A stretch of 64,000 bases of DNA from an uncultured Opitutia bacterium (GCA_903862955.1 CAIPAH010000013.1:186001-250000), one strand, 5' to 3'; counted from the first letter of the stretch, positions 23,775 through 31,793 are shown. Made by a program: numbers and translations. Notes: generated by a model not told the origin, from the sequence alone.

Positions 23775-23862
23775 TTGGCCACGAAGAGGCACGAAAAGGC
23801 ACAATAATTTTGATGCCGGGAGCAAATCCTCTTTGTGCTTTTTCGCGCCTTTTTGTGGCTAA
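23775..23862. repeat. Palindromic intergenic repeat, family G (CACGAAGAGGCACGAAA type)
   Basis: The arms are 23775-23804 (with GGCCACGAAGAGGCACG) and 23832-23862 (with CGCGCCTTTTTGTGGC), an imperfect inverted repeat in the divergent gap between the PhyH and DUF885 genes. A related copy lies at 37383-37474. Confidence 0.8.
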
Positions 23863-23905
23863 AATCCCATTGCCGCGCGTTCGGTGCTGGGCTGTCGTCG
23901 CGGGC

Positions 23906-25762
23906 ATGATCCATCGCTTCCTGCCCCGCGCCGCGGTCGTCGCGGCGCTGCTGCTCGTCCTCGCTACCGGCGCCGCGCGCGCCGCGACCACCTACACCCC
24001 GGAACAGATCGCGGCCGAGTCCGCCAAGGCCAACGCGTTTTTCGAGCGCGTGTTCAACGAGGCCGTCGACCGCAGCCCGGAGTTCCAGTCGCAGCTCGGC
24101 ATCAAGAAGGACTACGACAAGTGGGACGACAATTCCGACGCGCACCGCACCGAGGACCTGGCGCTGACGCTGGAGCACCTGGCGGAGTTGAAGCGGACGA
24201 TCAATTTCGACGCACTCGACCACCAGACGCAGCTCAGCTACCGGCTCTGGGTGCGGCAGGCGGAGCGGGGCGTCGAGGGCTACAAATGGCGGCTCTACAA
24301 CTACCCGGTGAACCAGATGTTTGGGCAGCACTCGGGCACGGCGGCGTTCCTGATCAACATCCACCGCATCGGCGACGTGAAGGACGCCGAGGCCTACATC
24401 GCGCGGCTGCACGGCATCAAGGCGCGCTTCGACACGCTCATCATCGGCCTCGAGGCGCGGCGCGAGAAGGGCATCGTGCCGCCGAAGTTCGTGTTCCCCC
24501 TCGTGATTGCGTCGTCGCAGGGGATCATCACCGGCGAACCCTTCGACCACTCCGGCAAGCCCAGCGCGCTGCTGGAGGATTTTTCCAAGAAGATCGCCAA
24601 GCTACCCGACGCCGACCCGGCGACGAAGGAGCGGCTGCTGACGAGCGCGAAGCTGGCGCTGACGGACTCCGTGCGGCCGGCCTACGAGTCACTGATTGGC
24701 GAGTTGAAGGCGCTGGAGCAAATCGCGACGGACGACGACGGCGTGTGGAAATTCCAGAATGGCGGCGACTACTACAACTTCGCGCTGCGCAGCACGACGA
24801 CGACAGACCTGACCGCGGACCAGATCCACGAGATCGGCTTGAAGGAAGTCGCCCGGATCCACGGCGAGATGACGAAGATCAAGGACCAGGTGGGCTTCAA
24901 GGGCGACCTGCCGGCGTTTTTCAAATACCTGCGCGAGGACCCGAAGTTTTATTTCCCGAACACGCCGGAGGGCAAGGCGGCCTACCTCGAGGGCGCGATC
25001 AAGATCATCGACACGATGCGCGGGCGGCTGGACGAGCTGTTCCTGACGAAGCCGAGGGCGTCGATTGTGGTGAAGGCGGTTGAGCCGTTCCGTGAGCGCG
25101 AGAGCGGCGGGGCGTTTTACCAGCAGCCGGCGATCGATGGGTCGCGTCCGGGCACCTACTACGTGAATTTGTATGAGATGGGCGCAGTGCCGAAGTATGA
25201 GATGGAGGCGCTGGCGTATCACGAAGGCATCCCGGGTCACCACATGCAGATCGCGATCGCGCAGGAACTGACGGGCATCCCGAAGTTTCGGAAGTTCGGC
25301 TTCTACACGGCGTATGTCGAAGGCTGGGGCCTCTACTGCGAGCGCATCCCGAAGGAGATGGGCTTTTACGCTGACCCGTATTCGGACTTCGGGCGGCTCT
25401 CGATGGAACTCTGGCGCGCGGCGCGGCTGGTGGTGGACACGGGCCTGCACGCGAAGCACTGGACGCGCCAGCAGGTGCTCGACTGGCTGCACACGAACAC
25501 GCCGAACAGCGACCGTGACATCACGACGGAGACGAACCGTTACATCGTGATGGCGGGGCAGGCGACCGCTTACAAAATCGGCATGATGAAGATCCTCGAG
25601 CTGCGCGAGCTGGCGACGGCGGAACTCGGCGGCGACAAAGCCCACGGCGGGAAGTTCGACCTCCGCGAATTCCACGACGTCGTCCTGAAAGACGGCGCCG
25701 TCCCGTTGGACATCCTCGAGGAAAACGTCCGCGCCTGGATCGCCGCGAAGAAGAAGGCGTGA
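23906..25762 (+). CDS. DUF885 family exported peptidase-like protein
   Basis: A 618-residue DUF885 protein with a signal peptide (about residues 1-27, ending GAARAAT). The family hallmark is a zinc-peptidase-like motif, here YHEGIPGHHMQIAIAQE (HExxxxHH), followed by AYVEGWGLYCERI and GFYADPYSDFGRLSMELWRA. The C-terminal block is IVMAGQATAYKIGMMKILEL. The length is normal for the family. DUF885 proteins are predicted metalloproteases or carboxypeptidase-like hydrolases of the envelope; substrates are mostly unknown. The start was placed at the ATG before the signal peptide, since the 32 codons ahead lie partly in a family G repeat. Confidence 0.9.
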   Translation: MIHRFLPRAAVVAALLLVLATGAARAATTYTPEQIAAESAKANAFFERVFNEAVDRSPEFQSQLGIKKDYDKWDDNSDAHRTEDLALTLEHLAELKRTINFDALDHQTQLSYRLWVRQAERGVEGYKWRLYNYPVNQMFGQHSGTAAFLINIHRIGDVKDAEAYIARLHGIKARFDTLIIGLEARREKGIVPPKFVFPLVIASSQGIITGEPFDHSGKPSALLEDFSKKIAKLPDADPATKERLLTSAKLALTDSVRPAYESLIGELKALEQIATDDDGVWKFQNGGDYYNFALRSTTTTDLTADQIHEIGLKEVARIHGEMTKIKDQVGFKGDLPAFFKYLREDPKFYFPNTPEGKAAYLEGAIKIIDTMRGRLDELFLTKPRASIVVKAVEPFRERESGGAFYQQPAIDGSRPGTYYVNLYEMGAVPKYEMEALAYHEGIPGHHMQIAIAQELTGIPKFRKFGFYTAYVEGWGLYCERIPKEMGFYADPYSDFGRLSMELWRAARLVVDTGLHAKHWTRQQVLDWLHTNTPNSDRDITTETNRYIVMAGQATAYKIGMMKILELRELATAELGGDKAHGGKFDLREFHDVVLKDGAVPLDILEENVRAWIAAKKKA

Positions 25763-25927
25763 GGGGATCGACAACGGACTACCGACTAAGGACTACTGAC
25801 CTCTGGTTTCTTCACCACCGACCTCTGGCCCGCACCCTCTGACCCGGGCCCGGCGTCGTCTTTTGGCTTTTATCACCGGGGCGGCTGTGCGATTTATCGG
25901 GGCGCAGTCGAACCCCATACCCCTACC

Positions 25928-26488
25928 ATGAATGCCCTGCTCGCCCTCTGGTTGCCGATCCTGCTCTGCGCAGTGGTCGTGTTCGCGATTAGCTCCCTCA
26001 TCCACATGGTCTTCAACTGGCACGCCGGCGATTACCGCCCCTTGGCCAACGAGGACGCCGTGCGCGCCGCGCTCCGCACCGGCAACAACCCGCCCGGCCG
26101 CTACGTGCTGCCGCACTGCAAGGAGATGAAGGAAATGGGCAGCCCGGAAATGCTGCAGAAATACCGCGAGGGCCCGGTCGGCCACCTCACGCTGCTGCCC
26201 AACGGCGCGCCCGCCATGGGCAAATACCTCGGAATGTGGTTTCTTTGGACGCTGGTGGTGGCCATCGTCGCGGCCTACCTGGCGTCGCGGCTCATCGGCT
26301 GGGACCATTCCCACGCGCGCGCCGCGGCGAAACTCGTCGCGGCCGTCACCTTTATCGCGCACGGCTTCGGCACGGTGACCGAGTCGATCTGGATGGGTCG
26401 CCCCTGGTCGTCGTCGGCGAAGCATCTCCTCGACGCCGCGCTCTACGCCATCGGCTCCGCCGCTGTGTTTTGTTGGCTCTGGCCGTGA
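25928..26488 (+). CDS. Conserved hypothetical membrane protein
   Basis: A 186-residue protein with an N-terminal helix (ALWLPILLCAVVVFAISSLI), then HMVFNWHAGDYRPLANEDAV, a soluble stretch of about 65 residues (YVLPHCKEMKEMGSPEML), and three more helices from GKYLGMWFLWTLVVAIVAAY onward. SIWMGRPWSSSAKHLLDA precedes the last helix. I recognise the general pattern from Verrucomicrobia and related soil bacteria but not a named family or function. It stands alone between repeats. The start is preceded by CATACCCCTACC and no ribosome-binding site. Confidence 0.75.
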   Translation: MNALLALWLPILLCAVVVFAISSLIHMVFNWHAGDYRPLANEDAVRAALRTGNNPPGRYVLPHCKEMKEMGSPEMLQKYREGPVGHLTLLPNGAPAMGKYLGMWFLWTLVVAIVAAYLASRLIGWDHSHARAAAKLVAAVTFIAHGFGTVTESIWMGRPWSSSAKHLLDAALYAIGSAAVFCWLWP

Positions 26489-26513
26489 GGCCGCGGTGCT
26501 CCGCGCGCCTTGG

Positions 26514-26672
26514 TGTTACGTGTTAGGTTTTAGGTCCGGATTCCCAGACGCTGCACGCAAAGCGTGCCGCCTCCTCAATCGCTGTTGCCCTATCGCCGCA
26601 GTCTCGGGCACCAGCCTCCACCTCGCTCGACCTAACACCTAACACCTAACACCTAACACCTAACACCTAACA
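26514..26672. repeat. Inverted arrays of a telomere-like heptamer (CCTAACA)
   Basis: Six exact tandem copies of CCTAACA occupy 26631-26672. About 100 bases before them, three degenerate copies in the opposite sense (TGTTACG TGTTAGG TTTTAGG) occupy 26514-26534, so the two arrays can pair. The 304-base gap 26489-26792 holds these arrays, an unremarkable loop, and a family J-like fragment near 26702-26725 (CTGAACGCTGACGCCTGACA); no gene. Confidence 0.85.
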
Positions 26673-26792
26673 CCCAAGCCTCTGGCTTCCGCCCCCTGCC
26701 CGCTGAACGCTGACGCCTGACAGCTGCCCCGCGTCTCGCGGGGCGGCCAGGTTTACGGTTGTTTTCAGGCCTAACCTGCTTGGGATACCCCG

Positions 26793-27284
26793 ATGCCCCC
26801 GCCCAATGCGACGCCGGCGCGCGATGCTTTCAAGTTGCGGTGGGATGTGTTGCTGTTCGGCCTGTTGGTGCTGGCGGCGATGCCGCATGCGACGGGCGTC
26901 GCGGCTCATGAATGGATTAGCGTCGGGCTGGTGCCCGTATTGACCGTGCACCTCGTGCTCAACTGGAGCTGGATCATCGCCACCACCCGCCAGATGTTCA
27001 CGACGCTGCCTGGCGAAACGCGTTTCAACCACGTCTGGGACGCACTGCTCTACGTGATGTTCATCGCAGCGACCGTGTCGGGTCTGCTGAGTTCCCGGGT
27101 CGTGCTCCCCGCGATCGGACTTCCGTCGCTGCGGGATGGATTCTGGGCGATGATGCATGTCGTGAGTGCCACGGTTTTGACCTGCATGATTGGGATCCAC
27201 GTCGCGCTGCACGTGCGCTGGGTCCTGGCCCGGCTGAAGCGTGGACCCGCCGCAGCGCCGACCCCGGCAAAGGAAAAGTCATGA
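26793..27284 (+). CDS. DUF4405 membrane protein (cytochrome b561-like)
   Basis: A 163-residue protein with four membrane helices. Helix-located histidines follow the DUF4405 pattern: PHATGVAAHEWISVGLVPVL, TVHLVLNWSWIIATTRQMF, MMHVVSATVLTCMIGIHVAL and a final HVRWVL. DUF4405 proteins resemble the heme-binding bundle of cytochrome b and may carry electrons or sit as small heme proteins in the membrane; heme binding here is inferred. Its stop overlaps the start of the next gene by four bases (ATGA), so the two form a unit. Confidence 0.8.
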   Translation: MPPPNATPARDAFKLRWDVLLFGLLVLAAMPHATGVAAHEWISVGLVPVLTVHLVLNWSWIIATTRQMFTTLPGETRFNHVWDALLYVMFIAATVSGLLSSRVVLPAIGLPSLRDGFWAMMHVVSATVLTCMIGIHVALHVRWVLARLKRGPAAAPTPAKEKS

Positions 27285-27589
27285 TCCAGCACCTTCGTCG
27301 CGGCATTTTCATCCTGCTGGCCAGCGTCGTCGTCGCGCTCGTCATCCTGCAACTCGGCAACCTAGGTTGGGCCGAGCGCATGCGCGTCATCGACCAGGAC
27401 AAGCAGCTGGCCCGGGCCAAATACCAGCACAGCCATAAGGCACCCGAACGGCGGCCGGGGCCGCCCCGATCGACCTCGCAGCGCTACGCCCGGGGCTTCG
27501 TCCAAGTCGTGGTGTTCGAGATCGGCCTGCCCTGTGCGGCCACGTTGGGCCTGCTGGCCTACACCCGCTGCAAGCGCGCCCGGCCGTGA
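27281..27589 (+). CDS. Small membrane protein coupled to the DUF4405 gene
   Basis: A 102-residue protein with an N-terminal helix (FILLASVVVALVILQLG), a basic middle (KAPERRPGPPRSTSQRYARG) and a C-terminal helix (VVVFEIGLPCAATLGLLAY). The ATG overlaps the stop of the DUF4405 gene, suggesting translational coupling and a joint complex. I do not recognise the family. Downstream, GC content falls at the border of the decayed island. Confidence 0.65.
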   Translation: MIQHLRRGIFILLASVVVALVILQLGNLGWAERMRVIDQDKQLARAKYQHSHKAPERRPGPPRSTSQRYARGFVQVVVFEIGLPCAATLGLLAYTRCKRARP

Positions 27590-27899
27590 GCTCCGGGGGG
27601 AATGCGGCTCGCGTCAGTGACGTCCCCGCAGAATTGATCGCGGCCCTAGCCTTTTGGATTCTGTTAAAGGGCTGCTTGGTATCGGGGTCGAAGAGGTGGC
27701 CGTGCAAATCGTAACTCCAACGTCGACCATTCTTATTTGGCTTATGCCAGCGAATATAGACCCCCATGCGACGGCCTTCGGCGTCCTTTCCCATAAAGGC
27801 TGCTTCAACAAGTGCACGTTTCTCGTCCCACGGCATATCCGCAACGGACTCGTTCGCGCGGCCAACCTTCACAACAAGGCGATGTTTGGCATCACTCAT
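27387..27899 (-). pseudogene. Probable C-terminal fragment of a serine recombinase (decayed)
   Basis: An open frame of about 170 codons read against the end of the preceding gene. Only the first 95 residues look like protein: DMPWDEKRALVEAAFMGKDA then GRRMGVYIRWHKPNKNGRRW and SYDLHGHLFDP. A KRALVE...F.G.D..GRR.GVYI pattern is reminiscent of C-terminal ends of large serine recombinases, but I cannot confirm that by alignment. Residues after about 95 run antisense to the 27281-27589 gene and look like shadow sequence. The base composition is lower in GC than the surroundings. It could instead be a complete small unknown protein starting at the ATG beside the 16-base palindrome. Confidence 0.4.
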
Positions 27900-27914
27900 G
27901 TATCTTAAGATACA
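27899..27914. promoter_or_regulatory. 16-bp perfect palindrome at the start of the island gene
   Basis: TGTATCTTAAGATACA is fully self-complementary and touches the ATG of the minus-strand frame ending at 27387. It has the size of a dimeric repressor site and is AT-rich enough to include a -10-like TATCTT. Function is inferred. Confidence 0.45.
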
Positions 27915-27984
27915 CACAGTTGTGCGCTCTGTAGTGTGTGTGGTTCTACGTTGAGGTGATCGTGTCCCTCCCTAACATGACGCC

Positions 27985-28389
27985 ATGAACGCTCGATTAT
28001 CCATTCTGCTGCTGGTGCTACAGTGCAGCGGGTGCGCCATGATGAATTATCCTGCAACGCCGCCGGTGCAGCAGGACTCCGAAACTGCGCGACATGAAGC
28101 GGCGATGGCTGAACAAGCGGCATTCGACAAGAAGTGGGGTCGCATCTCGGATGAAGAATACAACGCGAAAATCAAAGCATCGAATGAAGCTTACGCTGCC
28201 GAGGAAGCCAAGCGGCATGGATCGGCCTATTTGGCGTTACATCCGGAGACGCCCGAAGCCACAAAGCACGCCATCCTGGCTCACAAGTTCGAAATCGGAA
28301 TGACGTGGGAGCAAGTCAACGCCGCCAGCTGGGGCCCGCTCAAGCATGAGCGCTCTACGCACGACGCCAATGGCAGCTCGCCGGAGTAG
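27985..28389 (+). CDS. Putative lipoprotein, possibly C-terminally truncated
   Basis: A 134-residue protein with a lipoprotein-like signal (MNARLSILLLVLQCSGCAMM, lipobox near CSGC). The mature part is charged and helical (HEAAMAEQAAFDKKWGRISD, EEYNAKIKASNEAY). Near the end is KFEIGMTWEQVNAASWG, like the GMT..QV...WG block of small outer-membrane lipoproteins of the SmpA/BamE-like type, where a further strand region would normally follow. The sequence stops 20 residues later, so truncation is likely. It lies in the lower-GC island and is not obviously linked to its neighbours. Confidence 0.55.
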   Translation: MNARLSILLLVLQCSGCAMMNYPATPPVQQDSETARHEAAMAEQAAFDKKWGRISDEEYNAKIKASNEAYAAEEAKRHGSAYLALHPETPEATKHAILAHKFEIGMTWEQVNAASWGPLKHERSTHDANGSSPE

Positions 28390-28940
28390 ACGGGATAACT
28401 TGACCTCCAATGGTCAAACTTTGTGTCCAACAGGGGATCTGACTCTGCAAAAGCGTAGTTATGGAGGTAGGCACAGGCGGAGAGGTTGACCGCTTCTGAC
28501 GTTTCGTGAAACGCGGTGTGCGAGTCGGCAAGGTATTGGCAGTAACTTCCGACCTGGACCGAGGGGTGTAGGACATCTCGGTTCCCGCCCCCGGTGAAGG
28601 TCAGGATGCATTCGCCTTCCGCTGCGTCACACCGGTCCCATTGTTTGAGCTCAATAATTGTCGCATTGCTCGCTCCTGCGCGGTCCGTCCCCGTGATCAT
28701 GCAGTCGAGCCGAAGCGAACTGAGGGGTAATTCAAATTCCAGCAATACGCCGCTGTCACCGAGGTTCGCCCGTTCGATGATTTGTGCCATCGCCCGGAGT
28801 GAATTGCGCCAGGAATTAACTTCTGCTGGTCCCGGCTCGTACCGATAGGTAGCCAGAAAAGCGGTCTTCAGCTTATCCGCGATTCGGTTGTGGGCGGCAT
28901 CCTCGCAAAAGTCTGGAGCCTTGCCTGAGTAAAGCCGCAT
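28281..28940 (-). pseudogene. Truncated DUF2075 nuclease/ATPase (N-terminal domain only)
   Basis: The first 170 residues match the N-terminal region of large DUF2075 ATP-binding proteins. Examples are MRLYSGKAPDFCEDAAHNRI, SWRNSLRAMAQIIERANLGD and LHPSVQVGSYCQYLADSHTA. A PD-(D/E)xK-like core is visible: LDCMITG then TIIELKQWD. Full-length members have about 600 residues with an AAA/helicase-type ATPase behind this domain. Here similarity ends near base 28430 (after LLDTKFD) and an unrelated tail overlaps the lipoprotein gene, so the ATPase is lost. Such proteins are found in mobile and defence contexts. This copy is almost certainly non-functional. Confidence 0.75.
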
Positions 28941-29102
28941 GGGGGTGCCTATATCTCAACTGGCGTTGGCCAACTGTGTCGAGCTTGCCTAAGAGACCAA
29001 CGCCGCGAGGGGCGATGCCCTACACCGATGCAGAATTAGGTAATCGACGGCTACGACGGAACTCATCGGCAGGATGCCGATGCCACGAGGAGACGCGGTC
29101 GG

Positions 29103-29990
29103 CTACGCCTTGGGCGCGGAGTCGTCGGAATACTTGTTCCCCGCGCCGCCCCATTTGTCGCAGCCGCCTTGGCCGCTGGGACGGACCGACGGCGTTTGGA
29201 TGCTCGTGTACCCGCGGTAGGCGTAGGGGTCGGCCCCGGCCACGATGATGATGTCGCGGTAGTCGTAGTGCGCGTTGTGCTCGTTGTCGGGGGTCTTGCC
29301 CCAGGGCATGCGCGACTCGCAGCTCATGAAATGGTTGACGAGGGAGCGGCGATACGTGCCGGCGGGGGCCTGGTTCGGCAGCGAGCGGTGCAGGAGGTAG
29401 CCGTTGAAGAAGACCACCGAGCCCGCCTCCACCTCGACTGGGACCGCCTGGTCGTCGGTGAACGGGAAGTTGACCGACTCCTCCGCGCAGTCGAAGCGCC
29501 GGTCGCCGTGCCAGCGCTGTTCCCAGAGGATGCCGGGCCGGTGCGAGCCGGGCAGCACCCAGAGGCAACCATTCTCCACCGTGGCGCGGTCGAGCGCGAT
29601 CCACGAGCCGGTGAGCGTCCGGTCGCGCGAGGGAATGTAATCCTCGTCCTGGTGCCAGGCCTGGCCGGGCTTGCCGGACGACTTGATGAAGAGCATCGAT
29701 TGCATGCCCTTCACGTTCGGCCCGATGATGGTCGTGAGCGTCTTCACGGTGGGCGCGCTGTGGAACGTGCCCTCCATCACCGCGGAGAGCTTGTGCGGGA
29801 AATGGATGCAGAGGTAGCGCGACAGCACGGAGTCGTCCGGCTCGGCCGGGTCGGCCTTCGGGTGGTCGGGCAACTCGCCGCGCTCGCCGCGGCAGATGAG
29901 CGTCGTCTCGCGCTTGAGCTCCTCGACCTGCGCCGGCGTGAAGCCGTTCTCGAGCACCAGGTAGCCGTTGGCCTCGTAGAACGCCTTCAT
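29103..29990 (-). CDS. Phytanoyl-CoA dioxygenase (PhyH) family protein
   Basis: A PhyH-family Fe(II)/2-oxoglutarate oxygenase of about 295 residues. Key features are FYEANGYLVLENGFTPAQVE at the N-terminus, the iron motif AWHQDEDYIPSRDRTL (His-x-Asp), ENGCLWVLPGSHRPG, and the distal His in YLLHRSLPN with Arg in GTYRRSLVNHF. It probably hydroxylates a small metabolite. The start is uncertain: ATG at 29988-29990 is conservative, but the frame stays open to an ATG at 30174-30176. The codons before PGYFSPDADP look like AT-rich repeat DNA (ATTTTCGATTTTCGAATTTC). The gene stands alone, next to the decayed island. Confidence 0.85.
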   Translation of the reverse strand: MKAFYEANGYLVLENGFTPAQVEELKRETTLICRGERGELPDHPKADPAEPDDSVLSRYLCIHFPHKLSAVMEGTFHSAPTVKTLTTIIGPNVKGMQSMLFIKSSGKPGQAWHQDEDYIPSRDRTLTGSWIALDRATVENGCLWVLPGSHRPGILWEQRWHGDRRFDCAEESVNFPFTDDQAVPVEVEAGSVVFFNGYLLHRSLPNQAPAGTYRRSLVNHFMSCESRMPWGKTPDNEHNAHYDYRDIIIVAGADPYAYRGYTSIQTPSVRPSGQGGCDKWGGAGNKYSDDSAPKA

Positions 29991-30202
29991 CACGGCCGGG
30001 TCGGCGTCGGGCGAAAAGTAGCCCGGCTTCGCAATTTTCGATTTTCGAATTTCGATTGGTCGGAGACGGACGCGGAGGCGGAAATTGGGGAAGAGGCGGA
30101 ACTCATGGGGCGGCCGGAACGGATAGCACAAAGTGCGTCTCCGCGCTAGTGCCGCGCGGCGGCGGGGAGGTATCATTCATTTTTGGCGCGATCCCGGAGG
30201 TG

Positions 30203-30415
30203 GCCCGCGAATGGCGCGAATCGGACGAATCCGGAAATTGCCCACGGATCACACGGAGGACACGGAACTCAATCCGGAACCTGACTTGGTAGGCACGAAG
30301 CAATCCATCTGCATGGATTGTTTCGTGCCTACCAGTGATCGGGCCTGATCGAACATCCGTGTATTCCGTGTGATCCGTGGGCAAAAATTCGCGTCGATTC
30401 GCGTGATTCGCGGGC
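30203..30415. repeat. Three palindromic repeat families nested concentrically (second site)
   Basis: Outer pair (family A): 30203-30230 with 30387-30415 (GCCCGCGAAT...ATTCGCGGGC). Middle pair (family B): 30240-30266 with 30356-30382, 25 of 27 complementary. Inner pair (family D): 30287-30308 with 30313-30334, 21 of 22 complementary (core GGTAGGCACGAAGCAATCCA). It fills most of the gap between the divergent PhyH and LapA-like genes. Confidence 0.9.
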
Positions 30416-30473
30416 AACCTGCCTTTAATCCCGCTCTCGCCAAGAAGGCGATGATGGCTCAATTTCGCGATCC

Positions 30474-30716
30474 ATGAGCTTCGCCGCTTTCCTCAAGACC
30501 CTCTGGTTTCTCCTCATGCTGTTCATCGTCCTCTACGTGGGCATGAACAACCTGCAGGTGATCGACTTCAACTTCCCGATCGCCGGCACGACCGCCAAGA
30601 ACCCCATCCACGCGCAGGCGGCGCTGATCTTCTTCGGCGTCTTTGCAATCGGCATGCTCGCCGGCATGGTGCTGCACACCGGCGGGGGCAAAAAGAAGTC
30701 CAGCAGCAAGGACTGA
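30474..30716 (+). CDS. LapA-like (DUF1049) small membrane protein
   Basis: An 80-residue protein with two membrane helices (FLKTLWFLLMLFIVLYVGMN and QAALIFFGVFAIGMLAGMVL). The NLQVIDFNFP turn that defines the LapA/DUF1049 domain stands between them, and a Lys/Ser-rich cytoplasmic tail follows. Homologues help assemble or stabilise lipopolysaccharide-related complexes in other bacteria; here the role is unproven. It is a single-gene unit that converges on the TrmH-family gene across a hairpin repeat. Confidence 0.78.
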   Translation: MSFAAFLKTLWFLLMLFIVLYVGMNNLQVIDFNFPIAGTTAKNPIHAQAALIFFGVFAIGMLAGMVLHTGGGKKKSSSKD

Positions 30717-30722
30717 GGGGTT

Positions 30723-30791
30723 TCTCACGCAAAGCCGCAAAGGCGCGAAGCAAACGCGATCCCGGTCTGAACTTTGCGGCTTTGCGTGAGA
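30723..30791. terminator. Hairpin repeat between convergent genes
   Basis: The arms 30723-30743 and 30771-30791 are complementary in 20 of 21 positions (core CTCACGCAAAGCCGCAAAG). The hairpin occupies nearly the whole gap between the LapA-like and TrmH-family genes and could terminate both. It resembles family G in composition. Confidence 0.6.
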
Positions 30792-30792
30792 C

Positions 30793-31626
30793 TCAGGCCT
30801 TGGCGGATCGGCGGAGGTTGTCGCAGACGATGGCGGCGGCGATGCCAGCGTTGAGCGACTCGGCTCCGCCGTAGCGGGGGATGGTCACGTAATGCGTGAC
30901 ATGGGGCTTCACCGCGGCGGAGAGGCCGGAGCCTTCGCTGCCGATGACAATCACGGCGTCGCGCAGGGCGGGGAGGGCGTGGACGTCGTCGCCCTGGAGG
31001 TCGCAGCCGAGGACGGGGACTTTCACGCCGGCGAGTACGGCGGCGAGGTCGGCGGTATGGGCGCGGACGCGGGCAAAGGAGCCCATGCTGGCGTTGATGA
31101 CTTTCTGGTGAAACAGGTCGGCGCAGTCGGGCGACAGCACCACGCGGTCGAGCCCGAACCAGTCCGCGATGCGCAGGAGCGTGCCGACGTTGCCGGCGTC
31201 CTGCACGCCGTCGAGCGCGAGGGTCAGCCCACGGTCGAGCGCGCCGGGCGCGAGGGGCGTGTGCGTGAGTTTGCCGACGGCGAGGACGGTGGAGGGCGTG
31301 GGGAAATGGCTGGCGCGGGCCATTTCGTCGGGGGTGATCTCGATGGGTTCAACCTTCGCCGATTGGATCGGGAGGTGGTCGCCGATTTCCACATCGGCGA
31401 TAGGATGGCGTCGGTGTGGAAACCGACGCCCACCTTCGGCGGCCAGACGCGGCGAGGGCGCCGCGTCTCCATCCTTCACAACGTAAATGGCCTCGAAGGG
31501 AAAGCCGGCGGCGAGGAGTTCGGCGACGACCTTGGGGCCTTCGACGACGAAGAGGCCGAGTTCTTCGCGGTGTTTCTTTTCGCGCAGGGAACGCAGGCGC
31601 TGGAGATCGGCCTTGGAGAGCGGCAT
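30793..31626 (-). CDS. TrmH/SpoU-family RNA 2'-O-methyltransferase with palindrome-encoded insertion
   Basis: A 277-residue SPOUT-class RNA methyltransferase. The N-terminal substrate-binding domain starts LSKADLQRLRSLREKKHREE and GLFVVEGPKVVAELL. The knotted catalytic domain has LALDGVQDAGNVGTLLRIAD, AVIVIGSEGSGLSAAVKPHV and IPRYGGAESLNAGIAAAIV, the three SpoU motifs. It probably methylates ribose in rRNA or tRNA. Between AIYVV (50) and VEPIEITPDEMARAS (from 92) there are some 20-25 more residues than usual. They are encoded by three consecutive palindromes (31380-31468), in frame. The start at 31626 was chosen over an upstream codon because the family begins at MPLSKADL and the codons before it lie in repeats. 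Confidence 0.88.
   Translation of the reverse strand: MPLSKADLQRLRSLREKKHREELGLFVVEGPKVVAELLAAGFPFEAIYVVKDGDAAPSPRLAAEGGRRFPHRRHPIADVEIGDHLPIQSAKVEPIEITPDEMARASHFPTPSTVLAVGKLTHTPLAPGALDRGLTLALDGVQDAGNVGTLLRIADWFGLDRVVLSPDCADLFHQKVINASMGSFARVRAHTADLAAVLAGVKVPVLGCDLQGDDVHALPALRDAVIVIGSEGSGLSAAVKPHVTHYVTIPRYGGAESLNAGIAAAIVCDNLRRSAKA
31380..31468. repeat. Three consecutive palindromes inside the TrmH-family coding sequence
   Basis: P3: CGCCGATTTCCACATCGGCG at 31380-31399. P2: GGCGTCGGT-GTGGAA-ACCGACGCC at 31407-31430. P1: AGACGCGGCG-AGGG-CGCCGCGTCT at 31445-31468. All stems are perfect, and the loops of P3 (TTCCAC) and P2 (GTGGAA) are reverse complements of each other. They look like intergenic repeats but are translated. 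Confidence 0.85.
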
Positions 31627-31793
31627 GGCGGGAGTCTCCGGCAGTTGTGCCCGCGAATCACGCGAATTTTGCGAATGGTTGTCCACGGATCGCACGGAGG
31701 ACACGGAAAGCCGAGCCGCAAACCGGTGAACATTCTCGACCCCGCATCGCGGTGGTTGCGTTGGAGGCGAGGAGTCACCTACGTTGGCCTGTC

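Noticed and set aside
26631-26672. Heptamer array as a CRISPR or an origin of replication
   Set aside because: There are no spacers, no DnaA boxes and no dnaA, parAB or gyrB genes nearby.
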